Origin: CAVPJC01 sp963705155
GTDB taxonomy: Bacteria > Chloroflexota > Anaerolineae > Anaerolineales > UBA4823
Assembly (NCBI GenBank): GCA_963705155.1
Contig: CAVPJC010000013.1
Location: forward strand, 124,001-188,000
Reading direction: 5' to 3'
DNA: 64,000 nt
Of this stretch, positions 21,304 to 30,777 are shown piece after piece; positions within the stretch are counted from its first letter, which is position 1, and every line of letters begins with the position of its first letter. The notes beneath the pieces are model-generated. The model was not told the origin of the DNA and did no database searches. It worked only from the letters and a program-made list of their open reading frames with translations. Position numbers and translations under genes: made by a program.

Positions 21304-24294
21304 TCAACTCAGTGCGAGCGCGATCGCTTGCTCGGTGGTCAGATGGGCGCCTTTCGACCACTCCAATTCAAACACGACATCTCCAAGCCGAGCGCGTGCT
21401 CCTGCCAGTACAGCCGTGACGTGCTTCTGTGCTACTTGTTCGAGTGGCGCTCCAATGCGAATCCGCAAGGTTTCGGCTGCCGCCAGGAGTTGAACCGCTT
21501 GTTCGTAGCGTTCTTCACTTTCGTTGACCTGGGCGAGCAGTTCAAATGAGTATGGATAGCCGCGTGGCAGGCCCAAATGGTGACGAATGCGCAGCGATTC
21601 GCAGAGTAGTTCCCTGGCGCTCGCATACTCTCCCCTCTTCTGAGCGGTTTCTCCCAGGTTATGTGTGGCCGTGGCGACGCCACGCTGGTAGCCCAGCGAA
21701 CGCCAGGCATCCCGGGCTTCGAGGAATGCCTGTCTCGCTGCCACGTATTCGCCGATTTCCAACAAAGTTACACCAAGATTATTAAGGGCTTTTGCGAGTT
21801 CAAACGGGCTCTCCAGTTCGCGCCAAAGTGCTACGCTCGGCAAGATGATATTGAAGTGCTGCTTCAGGCATGTCTGCATCGTAAGCAATTGATCCCAGCA
21901 TCCCTTTGGCCTTCGCCATCCCAGCCTTATAGGACATCTGCTCAGCCATCCGCAGCGCTTCTTTAGCCTGCGCCTCTAAGTTCGTGTTTTTGCCAGCAAG
22001 CCCAGCCAGATCGCAATACTTCAACCGGGCGTCGATCTCCCCCAGCTGATCGCCAAGTTGCTGAAACAACTGCTGAGCTTGCTGAACGCACTGCAACCCA
22101 TACTCGAAATCGGTGATCGCCGAGGACAGCTCGGCCGCTGCCAGCAAGGCGTACCCCCGCGGGAGCGAAACCGCCCCCTGGGTGCCCTCCAAGGCGCGCT
22201 GGAGCCAGCGGCGCCCTTCCTGGAAAAAGCCACCCAGTTCCCAGAACCCCAGGGGTGTGCCCAACTGCGCGACCAAAGCCAGCGCCTGCTCGCCATCGTG
22301 CACAACCAACCATTCGAACGCGCGGCCGCACGTTATCGTGGTCATCCACGATGGTCCGCAGCCGCTCGGGCAGCGTCTGCCCGGCCCGGTTCTCCGCCGT
22401 GTGGGAGACGAGCTGCGCATAGTAGCGGGCATGACGCTCCAGCGCATCTGCCTCCTGATCGCTGCCGCGCAGCTGCTCCTGCGCAAATTGGCGGATGGTC
22501 TCGTGCATGCTGTAACGCTGGTGCTCGGCATCCGCCCCAAAGACCACCAGCGAGTGGTCGACCAGTTCGGCGAGGATCTCGGCGCACGGCTCTCCTGGTG
22601 TGCTGACTGCCTCGGCGGCTTCCAAGGTCCACCCTCCGGCAAAGACCGCTAACCGGCACAATACTGAGCGCTCCCGGGCGCTCAAGAGTTCGTAGGACCA
22701 ATCGATCAACGTGTGCAATGTGCGCTGGCGCGGCAGGGTTTCGCCCACCTGTCTATTCAGCCAGTCGAAGCGTTGGCCCAGCCGTTCGGCGATCGCTTCG
22801 ATGGGCAGTGCGCGGGCTTGCGCGGCGGCGATTTCGATCGCCAAAGGAATACCGTCGAGCTGTTGGCAGATACGAACGACCGCCAGAACATTCGCCTCGG
22901 TGAGCGTGAATTGCAGCAGCGATTGCGCGGCGCGGTCCGTGAACAGTTGAACCGAGTCAAACCTTAGCGCGTCTGGAACCGTGAGTCGTTCTGCTTCATT
23001 GATGGTGGGGGTGACAAATGGTTCCAGCCGTACTACGTGCTCCTCGCCAATGCGAAGCGGGATGCGGCTCGTCGCAAGTACCGTCAACCCCGCGGCGTCA
23101 CGGCAGAGCGTTTGGACGAGGCGCGCGCACGCTTTCACCAGGTGTTCGCAATTATCCAGCACCAGGAGCATGGTCTTATCGCGCAGGTAATCCAAAATCG
23201 CGCCGGTGGACGAGCGACCGGTATTGGTCGGCAAATGCAACGCCGCTGCCACCGCGTCGTCCACAGACCTTTCATCAGCAACGCCGGACAATTCAACAAA
23301 GCAGATGTCATGGGCGAAAACGCCTGCCATGCGGTGGGCAACCTCAATCGCGAGGCGAGTCTTGCCGACGCCGCCCGGTCCAGCCAATGTCACCAGCCTG
23401 ACCGTCCGGCGCGACAGAAAATCGACCAGGCGCGCGGTTTCTTGCTGGCGCCCAAAAAAGCGCCGTCAGAACGGGCGGCAGGTCAACGTGCGTAACATGC
23501 GACTCGAACAGCGCGTGGGTGCGGATTTGTTCGGCAAGCGTCACGGTTTCAACGGCTGGCGCGAGGCCAAGTTCGGTTGCCAGCACCCGGCGGCAGGTTT
23601 CGTAGACATCCAGTGCGGCGCTGCGCTGATCTGCGCGCCCAAGCACGCGCATCAATTGACGGTAGGCGGATTCATTCAGCGGGTCGTATTCGAGCAAACG
23701 GCGGATGGAGCGTTCGGCTTCAGCCAGTTGACCGGCGCGTTCATGAAAAGCGGCGAGCTGTTCCAGCGCCGAGGTCACCTGCAATCGGAAATTTTCGCGC
23801 TGAATGAGGAGCCAATCGTCGAACTGCTCGCAATCGCCGAGCGAGAATTCTTCCAAAAATTCGCCGCGCACCAATTCGAGCGCTTGTGTCAGCCGTGCGG
23901 CGCATTCGGCGCAATCGTATGGGTCCGAATGCGGATGGGTGCGGCAGGCCTCGATCAATGCGCGAAAGCGCGCAACGTCCAGTTCATGATCACTGAGCGG
24001 ATTGAAGCGCAAGGCAAGCCGATTGCCGATCAGGTGGGGTTGCGCGTCGGAATTGTTTGTCCCCAGTGCTTTCTGAAGATGCGCCCAGGTGACGCGCAGA
24101 TTGTTTTGCGCGGCAGCAGTCGGCAAGTCGGGCCACAGCAAGCCCAGCAAAAATTCACGGCTGTGCTCGTGATCCGACTCGATCAGGAGATAGGCCAGCA
24201 GTCCGATCGCCTTCCGGTTGGTGAGGGTGATAGCCCCCAACTGGCGGTGCTCGATCTGCAAGCGACCCAGTAAAGAAAAAAACAATTCAGACAA
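21304..24294 (-). CDS. SARP-type transcriptional activator: BTAD-NB-ARC-TPR regulator; three frameshifts
   Basis: A large regulator of about 997 codons. The start is TTG at 24294 (LSELFFSLLGRLQIEH). Residues 1-95 form a winged-helix DNA-binding domain (TNRKAIGLLAYLLIESDHEHSR), and 95-255 a bacterial transcriptional activator domain of TPR type (VRGEFLEEFSL, AERSIRRLLEYDPLNE). Residues 280-600 are an NB-ARC/AAA ATPase with Walker A GPGGVGKTRLA, Walker B MLLVLDNCEHL and the ATSRIPL sensor. The rest is TPR repeats (ELAKALNNLGVTLLEIGEY). Frame breaks occur near 23460 (a T6 run), 22325 and 21835. Such proteins activate neighbouring genes after sensing a ligand through the TPR part. It is divergent from the ABM/SRPBCC/phosphotransferase cluster, its likely target. 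Confidence 0.88.
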
Positions 24295-24406
24295 TATAGG
24301 TCTAAATAATGATGAATTAATGGCCGATTGTTAAACTATCAAAAGTATAACACCGGGAACAGAAAACATCATCTGTTTCAATAACCGCCAGAAAGGAGCT
24401 AATGTA

Positions 24407-24700
24407 ATGGCAATCAAAGTGATCGTTGAACTACAGGCCAAACCAGGTAAGCGGGCCGAGCTAAAGAATCTGCTCGAAAGCGTTGTGGCGGAACATGGAA
24501 CGGACCAGCCTGGTTTCCTGGGCAGCTCCCGCTACGAGGTGCTCGACAATCCCAACATACTGGTTGAGATTGCCGGTTGGGAGTCGGCCGAGGCGCGGGC
24601 AGCGGCCATGCAGCAGGCAATGGCAAGCGGCGCCTATGCTCCTCTTGCAGAACTTTTGGCCGAGCCATTCCGGGCTACAGTGATCAGGCAAATCCTTTGA
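24407..24700 (+). CDS. Antibiotic biosynthesis monooxygenase (ABM) domain protein
   Basis: A 97-residue single-domain protein with the ABM ferredoxin-like fold: the first strand and turn IKVIVELQAKPGKRAELKNL, the helix, then GFLGSSRYEVLDNPN and ILVEIAGWESAEA. Members include cofactor-free quinol monooxygenases and many uncharacterised small proteins. An AAAGGAG site precedes the ATG at 24407. It is the first gene after the divergent SARP-type regulator and probably begins a plus-strand unit. Confidence 0.88.
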   Translation: MAIKVIVELQAKPGKRAELKNLLESVVAEHGTDQPGFLGSSRYEVLDNPNILVEIAGWESAEARAAAMQQAMASGAYAPLAELLAEPFRATVIRQIL

Positions 24701-24800
24701 CGGTGGGTGCAGCCATCGTCAACCGAGTCGCACCCACCGAAATTGTGTGCACCATTTTACACAAAATCTTTCAAATCGATATGAAAAAGGAGCTACGATA

Positions 24801-25301
24801 ATGTCTGCGATTACCCTCACCTCTACCAGCAAGAGCAATTCACTTCCTCGTCTCATTGCCCTTGTCGGATTGATAATCGGCACAGCCGATGCAATAATCT
24901 ATCACTGGTTAGTTACCAGTGTCCTTGGTGGGTATCCATTAACCTCTGTACTTCAATATATAGCCAGCGGCGCATTGGGTGAATCCGCCTTCGCAGGCGG
25001 CATCGCCACCGCCTTGCTCGGGCTGCTATTCCACTTCCTCATTAGCATTGTAATCGCTGGTATTTTTATCCTCAGCGCCGATCGCATTCCTCTTCTACGC
25101 CGCTATGCCATCGTGGGCTCGCTCCTGTATGGATTTGGTGTTTTCATTGTAATGAACATGATCGTAATTCCTCTCAGTGCGGCACCTCCATTACCATCTC
25201 CAACAACGTCCCAGCTCATTGTGAATTTCATGGATCACGTCCTGGTCGTCGGGCTGCCATTAGGAATACTGATATCGCGCAACCCTAACTTCAAGAAATA
25301 G
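24801..25301 (+). CDS. Four-TM membrane protein of unknown function
   Basis: A 166-residue protein with four predicted membrane helices: about residues 16-36, 55-90 (containing a Gly/Ala-rich stretch SAFAGGIATALLGLLFHF), 98-120 and 140-158. The C-terminus is basic. It resembles the general pattern of YagU/DUF1440-like membrane proteins, but this is only an impression. The start ATG 24801 follows an AAGGAG site. It lies between the ABM protein and the SRPBCC genes and could be part of the same transcript. Confidence 0.7.
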   Translation: MSAITLTSTSKSNSLPRLIALVGLIIGTADAIIYHWLVTSVLGGYPLTSVLQYIASGALGESAFAGGIATALLGLLFHFLISIVIAGIFILSADRIPLLRRYAIVGSLLYGFGVFIVMNMIVIPLSAAPPLPSPTTSQLIVNFMDHVLVVGLPLGILISRNPNFKK

Positions 25302-25365
25302 TGACCATTTTGAATATCAGTAAAACCACAGAGTTATGATTTTGGTATTCAAAGGAGAACATGAG

Positions 25366-25834
25366 GTGCAAAAATTCACAATCAGCGTCTTTGTCAATCG
25401 TTCACAGCAAGATGTATTTGATTTCCTGAGCGATCCTGTCAATCTCCCAAAATGGGATTCAGATTTTGAGTCGGCAGAGTGGGTATCCAGCGAAGCGCCT
25501 GGTATCGGTTCAATTTATCGAGCATCAGGTAAGAGGCTCGGATCTGAAAAGGAGGGATTGTTCGAGATCGTGCAATGGAACCGGCCTAATTGTTACGGCT
25601 ATAAGGTTAAGGAGCGCATGTTTCTTTTTGAACGTGCGGAGACAGCAATTACGCTCGAACCGAAGGAAGATGGTACAGCAGCGACCTGTGAATACCAATT
25701 TGAAATAGTTGGCACATCTGAAATTTGCCGAGGGGTTCGTTGCCAGAATGGGTAAGAAACGGATGGAGGGTAATTTGGATGCCGCAAAGCGCTTGCTGGA
25801 AGCGGGCTTGCGCAGTGCGCATTATGCCCGCTGA
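25366..25834 (+). CDS. SRPBCC (START-like) family protein; one frameshift
   Basis: A small hydrophobic-ligand-binding fold protein of the polyketide cyclase/dehydrase type. The N-terminus (FTISVFVNRSQQDVFDFLSD) and LPKWDSDFESAEW are typical. A frame break near 25718 separates the C-terminal helix (KFAEGFVARMGKKRMEGNLD), which continues to a TGA at 25832-25834. GTG 25366 is chosen as start because AAAGGAG lies 8 bases upstream; an in-frame ATG at 25336 lacks one. About 155 residues. It is followed by a second SRPBCC gene of the same type, possibly an old duplication. Confidence 0.83.
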
Positions 25835-25877
25835 TCGTCCCTGCAGACGCTCAAACAGACGAAAGGAGATGAGCTAG

Positions 25878-26318
25878 ATGGAAGGATTCGAATTGACTAT
25901 CGTGATCAACAGGTCCATCGAGGAGGCTTTCGGATTTCTATCTAACCTCGAGAATGACATAAAGTGGCGAAGCGAGTGGGTTGAGACCAGGCATGTGTCA
26001 GGAGAGGCCCCTGGCGTAGGCGCTACATATAATTTGACCGGCGAGTTTCTCGGCCGGCGGATCCCAACGATGTACGAGGTTATCGAGTACGAGCCGAACC
26101 GGAGCGCGGCGTGGAAAACCGTGTCGGGCCCTCTCCCGCTGACATTTCGGAGGACCTTTGAGCGCGTCGAGGGCGGCACACGCTTCACCGTAAAATATGA
26201 GACGGAGGTGCGCGGTTTTTTCAAGCTGGTTATGTCACTCCTCGCCAGAACGGTCGTGCGACAACATGAAGGCGATCTGCGCAATGCGAAGGAGCTGATG
26301 GAAACCCACGCTTTGTGA
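25878..26318 (+). CDS. SRPBCC (START-like) family protein
   Basis: A 146-residue member of the same fold as the preceding gene, intact here. The N-terminal strand (ELTIVINRSIEEAFGFLSNL) is followed by KWRSEWVETRHVSGEAPGVG and the C-terminal helix (FFKLVMSLLARTVVRQHEGD). An AAAGGAG site lies before the ATG. The two paralogues share the pattern of conserved Trp and the SGEAPGVG-like turn. Such proteins bind aromatic or lipid ligands, and the ligand is unknown. The gene lies between the first SRPBCC gene and the phosphotransferase-like pair. Confidence 0.85.
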   Translation: MEGFELTIVINRSIEEAFGFLSNLENDIKWRSEWVETRHVSGEAPGVGATYNLTGEFLGRRIPTMYEVIEYEPNRSAAWKTVSGPLPLTFRRTFERVEGGTRFTVKYETEVRGFFKLVMSLLARTVVRQHEGDLRNAKELMETHAL

Positions 26319-26402
26319 GCATTGGGCGCCACCAGGCAAGAGTTGCAGTTTTGTGTTACTAGCCCGCCCTACCCGAATAATTTGGAGTAAAGGAGCCTAA
26401 CG

Positions 26403-28187
26403 ATGTCTACTTCAGTTACTCAAGCACCAAACCCCGGTCAACCCATCCCTAATCCGCCTGATTTCTCGGTGGTTTGGGATAATCCTCGGGATGCCAAACT
26501 CACCTGGATGGCTATTCCCCAATATAAAACCCCAATATCGCCATTGATCCATACCGTTGTTGGGGCGTTCCTGGTGGGCGGCAATGCCGGCATGGAGCAG
26601 GCCGGTCTGCCCTTTGAGGTGCGCATAAAACGCCTCAACACCTATGCCTATATGGGCATGGTACCCAAGGAGGCGCCGCCGGAGGCGGTGATGAAAGCCA
26701 TGGGTCTGCTCAACCGGGCTGCTCCCGGCGTTTTCAAATTGATGATGAAAAAGGTGGGGGCCGGAATGTCAAAACAACAAGAGGCCGCCCTCAATCCCCT
26801 CGTCGAACGATTCGAGTCCTATTGGCTCGACGAACTCCTGCCAGAAATTAAACAGCACATCGCTTACTTCGAAAGCAGCAACTTGCGCGGCATGAGCCTC
26901 GACCAGCTGCGTGCCCACCTGGCTGAAACGCTCAAGCGTGTGGAGCGTATGGGCGCCTTGCATGGGGTCATCATGCCGATGCTCTTTGCCATGAGCCAGT
27001 TCGAGGAGTTGTACTGTGAGTTGTTCGAGGGCGCTACTACCCTGGATGCCCTGCGACTCACGCAGGGCTTTGACAACAAGACCATGGAAGGCGACCGTGC
27101 ACTATGGCACTTAAGCCGCTCTGCCCGGTCCACACCACAGGTGCGCGAGATTCTCTCCAACCACGCGGCAGATGAGGTAATCCCTGCCCTGGAAACATCC
27201 GTTGCGAGCCAGCAGTTCCTGACTAACCTGCACCAATGGCTGGCTTATTACGGTCAACGGCTTAACTCTGCCTTTGCGCTTGGCGAGCCAAGTTGGATCG
27301 AAGACCCGACGCCTGCCATCCAAAATTTGCAGGCATACGTCGCGATATCCAATCTTCGACCTGAAATGGAACCAGCCGCCTTGGCTGCCGAGCGGGAAAA
27401 ATCAGTGGCTGAGGCGCGCACCAAACTCGCCGGTTATCCACAGCCCATCGTAGCGCGCTTTGAAACATTGTTGAAGGCGGCACAGGTGGCAGCCATTGTT
27501 CATGAAGACCACAATTTCTGGATTGACCAGCGCCTGTTCTATCACGTCCGGCGGGTCATCCTGGAATTTGGAGGGCGTCTGGCACAAGCCGGATTGTTGG
27601 ATGTGGTGAACGATGTATTCTATCTGACGCCGGGTGACTTGCAGAACGGTCAAGACGTTTCAATGAAACGATTAGTCCAGGAGCGCAAAATAGAAATGGA
27701 ACACTTCAGCCATGTGACCCCGCCGCCGATGTTGGGCACAATGCCGGCCTTTGAAATGACCGATGGCGGTTCTATGGTTCGCGCAATGTTCAAAGGCGAA
27801 ATGAGCCCAGCCAATACCAGCAACAGTGAGATGAACAAGGTAAAAGGGTTACCGGGTTCAGCCGGGGTGGCGCGCGGCACCGCCAGGGTGATCCACTCGC
27901 TGGCAGAAGCGGGCAAACTGCAGCCGGGGGATGTGCTGGTAACCGTATCCACGGAGCCGCCGTGGACGCCGCTGTTCGCCACAGCCTCAGCCATCGTCAC
28001 CGATAGCGGCGGGGTGCTGTCGCACAGCGCGGTTGTCGCCCGTGAGTATCGCATCCCCGCAGTGGTTGGCACCGGCAATGCAACTACGACTTTCAAAGAT
28101 GGGCAACTGATCGAAGTGGATGGCAGTGCCGGTACCGTGCGGGTGGTCGTTGAGGAACAAGTTCATGAACCTGCTCTGGCTGGGTGA
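26403..28187 (+). CDS. PEP-utilising swivelling-domain protein, rifampin-phosphotransferase-like (middle and His domains)
   Basis: A 594-residue protein. The last 110 residues are the PEP-utilising enzyme mobile (swivelling) domain, with GLPGSAGVARGTARVIHS and the phospho-His region SGGVLSHSAVVAREYRIPAV (His541). The preceding 480 or so residues are mostly helical and correspond in position to the substrate-binding part of rifampin phosphotransferases and related PEP-synthase-like enzymes. No ATP-grasp domain is present; it is encoded by the next gene, which overlaps this one by 23 bases. The pair probably acts as one enzyme: ATP domain to His541 to acceptor. The acceptor is unknown and could be a drug-like molecule or pyruvate. 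The start ATG 26403 has a GGAG site. Confidence 0.82.
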   Translation: MSTSVTQAPNPGQPIPNPPDFSVVWDNPRDAKLTWMAIPQYKTPISPLIHTVVGAFLVGGNAGMEQAGLPFEVRIKRLNTYAYMGMVPKEAPPEAVMKAMGLLNRAAPGVFKLMMKKVGAGMSKQQEAALNPLVERFESYWLDELLPEIKQHIAYFESSNLRGMSLDQLRAHLAETLKRVERMGALHGVIMPMLFAMSQFEELYCELFEGATTLDALRLTQGFDNKTMEGDRALWHLSRSARSTPQVREILSNHAADEVIPALETSVASQQFLTNLHQWLAYYGQRLNSAFALGEPSWIEDPTPAIQNLQAYVAISNLRPEMEPAALAAEREKSVAEARTKLAGYPQPIVARFETLLKAAQVAAIVHEDHNFWIDQRLFYHVRRVILEFGGRLAQAGLLDVVNDVFYLTPGDLQNGQDVSMKRLVQERKIEMEHFSHVTPPPMLGTMPAFEMTDGGSMVRAMFKGEMSPANTSNSEMNKVKGLPGSAGVARGTARVIHSLAEAGKLQPGDVLVTVSTEPPWTPLFATASAIVTDSGGVLSHSAVVAREYRIPAVVGTGNATTTFKDGQLIEVDGSAGTVRVVVEEQVHEPALAG

Positions 28188-29004
28188 TCCAAAATCATTT
28201 GATGCAGCACTGGTAGGCGGCAAGGCGGCAAATCTCAGCCGCCTTGCCCGAATGTATCACCGCGTACCGGATGGTTTCTCCCTGCCGGTGACGGTGATGG
28301 ATGAGGCGCATCCGTTGGACCTGCGAAATGAAATCACCGCCGCCATCTCGGACCTGATGGCTTGCCACAGCCTCCCAGACTTTATCGCCGCTGTACGTTC
28401 TTCCGCTGTGGATGAAGATGGAGCAACCGCCTCGTTCGCGGGTCAGCATGAAACATATCTCAACATCGTCGGCGCGGATGCCATTATCCAGGCTGTGACA
28501 CGCTGCTGGGAATCGGCGCGGTCTGAGCATGCTCTGGACTATCGCCGCCAGCAAGGGTTGTCAGTGGAACGTCCACAAATTGCTGTGTTAGTTCAACAAT
28601 TGGTCGCCGCGGATGTTGCCGCAGTCGTATTCAGCGCCAACCCGATCACGGGCAATCGTGACGAAGTGATGATCAATGCCAGTTGGGGTTTGGGTGAGAG
28701 CATTGTCGGCGGGACGGTCACGCCCGATACGTTTATTGTACGCAAGTCGGATTTAGCCGTCGTACAGCGTGTCATTGCAGATAAACAACGCATGACCGTC
28801 TCCGCACCCGGTGGAACACACGAAGTGGATGTACCGCGCTTTTTGCGTAACACAGCCTCGCTGAACGATGAACAAGTGATTGAAATGGCAAAGCTTGCCC
28901 TGACATTGGAAGTAACGATGGAACATCCCGTGGATGTCGAGTGTGCTTATGCAGGGGGCGAGTTGTATTTGTTACAGTGCCGTCCCATCACTACGCTGAA
29001 GTAA
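28165..29004 (+). CDS. PEP/pyruvate-binding ATP-grasp domain protein, partner of the swivelling-domain protein
   Basis: A 279-residue protein covering the PPDK/PEP-synthase nucleotide-binding domain. It contains ALVGGKAANLSRLARM (ATP phosphate loop), VRSSAVDEDGATASFAGQHE, MINASWGLGESIVGG and the closing ECAYAGGELYLLQCRPITT. It is somewhat shorter than usual (about 330 residues) because the linker after residue 45 is reduced. The ATG at 28165 lies inside the 3' end of the preceding gene, so translation is coupled. In the classical enzymes this domain is N-terminal and precedes the His domain; here it is separate and comes second. Confidence 0.85.
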   Translation: MNLLWLGDPKSFDAALVGGKAANLSRLARMYHRVPDGFSLPVTVMDEAHPLDLRNEITAAISDLMACHSLPDFIAAVRSSAVDEDGATASFAGQHETYLNIVGADAIIQAVTRCWESARSEHALDYRRQQGLSVERPQIAVLVQQLVAADVAAVVFSANPITGNRDEVMINASWGLGESIVGGTVTPDTFIVRKSDLAVVQRVIADKQRMTVSAPGGTHEVDVPRFLRNTASLNDEQVIEMAKLALTLEVTMEHPVDVECAYAGGELYLLQCRPITTLK

Positions 29005-29546
29005 CATCACACCTGTCCATTGCCTTTCAAGTAATCTGTTTTCCTCGCAATAAGCACTTCGATCCGTGATATTCCCAGCCCTAAAACGAACCTTGCGGTC
29101 AGTTCGACCGAGTTTTACCAATTGACATTTGATAAAGACGATGTTGGGGCAACTTGTAGCTATTGCTGATCTGGAAAACACTTTATGTCGATTTCCACAT
29201 TTTCTTTTTCAATTGCATGGGTACCACGCTCATTGAGCCTGGGATATTGCACTTCCCTGGTTCTCTTTTGAGGTGCGCGAACGATGTGTATATTCTGATG
29301 ACTACTAACAGTTTGTGATAAAGTAAAATTCTTTCGAAGTAATGCGATACCTCTATTAAATCGAGAAGAAAAAATCTGTATACTGGTTAGGTGTTATGCA
29401 GTTCAAGGGATAGTTGCAATCTCCAACTGCGTAAGCCCGCCTAGTTCTAGCTTTCTTATAAAATTTATCAAAAGCATTGTGAGAAATTGCCTGCCCGGTT
29501 GGTTTGGGAAGTGAGACATAGGACGATAATCTCAGAAGGAAATGTT
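29005..29546. other. Intergenic stretch of about 540 bases, AT-richer
   Basis: No convincing gene is visible. It holds a short remnant resembling the N-terminus of the mevalonate decarboxylase (29125-29172, minus strand) and otherwise AT-rich sequence with several weak -10-like boxes but no clear promoter. The base composition differs from the flanking genes, compatible with a junction between older segments. Confidence 0.5.
29125..29172 (-). pseudogene. Short mvaD-like N-terminal remnant
   Basis: On the minus strand this stretch reads RSAIATSCPNIVFIKC. This matches the start of the mevalonate decarboxylase of this window (TSAIAQSHPNIAFIKYWG) at about 11 of 15 positions. The similarity stops at once on the 3' side and no other part of the gene follows. 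It is probably the relic of a duplicated or transferred copy; chance similarity is unlikely but not excluded for so short a piece. Confidence 0.5.
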
Positions 29547-29936
29547 ATGACAGCCAATAAAATACACCCCAAGGATATCGATGAATATATCGCAGGTTTT
29601 CCGGAAGACGTGCAGGAAATTTTGGTAAAGATCCGGAAGACAATCAGAGAAGCTGCACCCGGCGCCAGAGAAACGATTAATTATCAAATACCGACTTTCA
29701 CCCTTGAAGGTAACCTGGTGCACTTTGCTGCTTTTCAAAAGCATATTGGGTTTTATCCTACGCCATCAGGGATTGAGAAATTCAAAAATGAGCTATCGTC
29801 TTATGAGATGGCAAAAGGCTCGGTGCAATTTCCGTTAGATCAGCCCATCCCATATGACCTGATCGGTACGATCGTGGCGTTCAGAGTACATGAAAATCTG
29901 GACAGAGCCAAAGCAAAAGGAAAAAAGAAAAAATAA
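29547..29936 (+). CDS. DUF1801 (YdhG/YjhG-like) domain protein
   Basis: A 129-residue protein with the DUF1801 pattern: IDEYIAGFPEDVQEILVKIR, then APGARETINYQIPTF, HIGFYPTPSGIEKF and a lysine-rich tail. The start ATG 29547 is preferred over the upstream in-frame codon at 29487, because AGAAGGAAAT lies just before it and the family begins here. The family is structurally a small alpha/beta fold without an agreed biochemical role. It stands alone between the AT-rich gap and a palindrome. Confidence 0.85.
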   Translation: MTANKIHPKDIDEYIAGFPEDVQEILVKIRKTIREAAPGARETINYQIPTFTLEGNLVHFAAFQKHIGFYPTPSGIEKFKNELSSYEMAKGSVQFPLDQPIPYDLIGTIVAFRVHENLDRAKAKGKKKK

Positions 29937-29960
29937 CAACTGTCAGAAACAATAAGAGCC

Positions 29961-30052
29961 TATCCGAAAATTGGATGATTGGCGTTTTTGGGTGTGCTGC
30001 TGCGAAGCCGCAGTACACCCAAAAACGCCTTACTCCGGAATTTCAGGATAGA
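29961..30052. repeat. Long palindromic element
   Basis: The core GGCGTTTTTGGGTGT (29981-29995) pairs perfectly with ACACCCAAAAACGCC (30015-30029). The inner CTGC/GCAG extends the stem to about 20 base pairs around a 9-base loop. The flanks are also partly complementary: TATCCGAAAATT on the left and AATTTCAGGATA on the right. There is no U tract after it, so it is not a simple terminator. It resembles a small palindromic dispersed repeat or a decayed MITE. Confidence 0.65.
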
Positions 30053-30067
30053 TACTAAGGCAGATGA

Positions 30068-30763
30068 ATGGTTGAAATAGTCGATTTGAGCCAGGAGATC
30101 TTCGCCGGTATGCCGGTATTTCCCGGACTTCCGGAAGTTGAGATCACGATTCACGTATCGCATGAAGAGTGGGATGGCATCACCGATAGCGACATCGTTT
30201 CACCTGCCGTTAACCGGCTGGCAATGGGTGAGCATACCGGTACGCACGTTGATGCCATCAACCACATGGCGCGACAATACCGGGGACAATCCATCGACAC
30301 CATGCCGCTGACGATGTTTTATACGGAGGGGATCTGTTTAGACCTGTCGCACAAAAATCTGCGGGAGTTGATTGAGCCTGCCGATTTAGAGGTCTCGCTC
30401 TCCAGGGCGGGCCTTGATATTAAGCCGGGAGATACGGTTCTCCTGTATACCGATCATTATCGACGCTCATTCGGGACAGGCGATTGGGACAATGGACCCG
30501 GGCTGAGCGTCGATGCCGCCCGTTGGCTGGGTCAGCAGAAGATTGCGGCTTTCGGTGTAGAAACGATGTCGCCGGGTGTGCGCCACGTTTCTAATCAAGG
30601 CGTTCACTTTGTTTGCGGGGAGCTGGGCTTTACACATTACGAGAACATGATCAACCTTCACCGGTTGATCGGCCGGGGGCGTTTTAGGTTTATCGGGCTG
30701 CCGCTCAAGATCCGTGGAGGCACCGGCTCGCCTGTGCGGGCAGTCGCGGTATTTGAGGCGTGA
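30068..30763 (+). CDS. Cyclase family / kynurenine-formamidase-like metal hydrolase
   Basis: A 231-residue protein of the cyclase (KynB-like) family, metal-dependent hydrolases acting on amides or lactones. The N-terminus (VDLSQEIFAGMPVFPGLPEV) is standard. The metal-binding motif GEHTGTHVDAINHM has all His and Asp ligands. The second half has KPGDTVLLYTDHY and AAFGVETMSPGV, matching the family. No tryptophan-pathway gene lies nearby, so kynurenine formamidase activity is not supported by context. It is convergent with the URO-D gene of the glycan locus. Confidence 0.88.
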   Translation: MVEIVDLSQEIFAGMPVFPGLPEVEITIHVSHEEWDGITDSDIVSPAVNRLAMGEHTGTHVDAINHMARQYRGQSIDTMPLTMFYTEGICLDLSHKNLRELIEPADLEVSLSRAGLDIKPGDTVLLYTDHYRRSFGTGDWDNGPGLSVDAARWLGQQKIAAFGVETMSPGVRHVSNQGVHFVCGELGFTHYENMINLHRLIGRGRFRFIGLPLKIRGGTGSPVRAVAVFEA

Positions 30764-30777
30764 GATAAAGTATCGTC

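Noticed and set aside
29005..29546. tRNA or small RNA in the AT-rich gap
   Set aside because: No cloverleaf, TPsiC-like arm or known RNA motif could be found.
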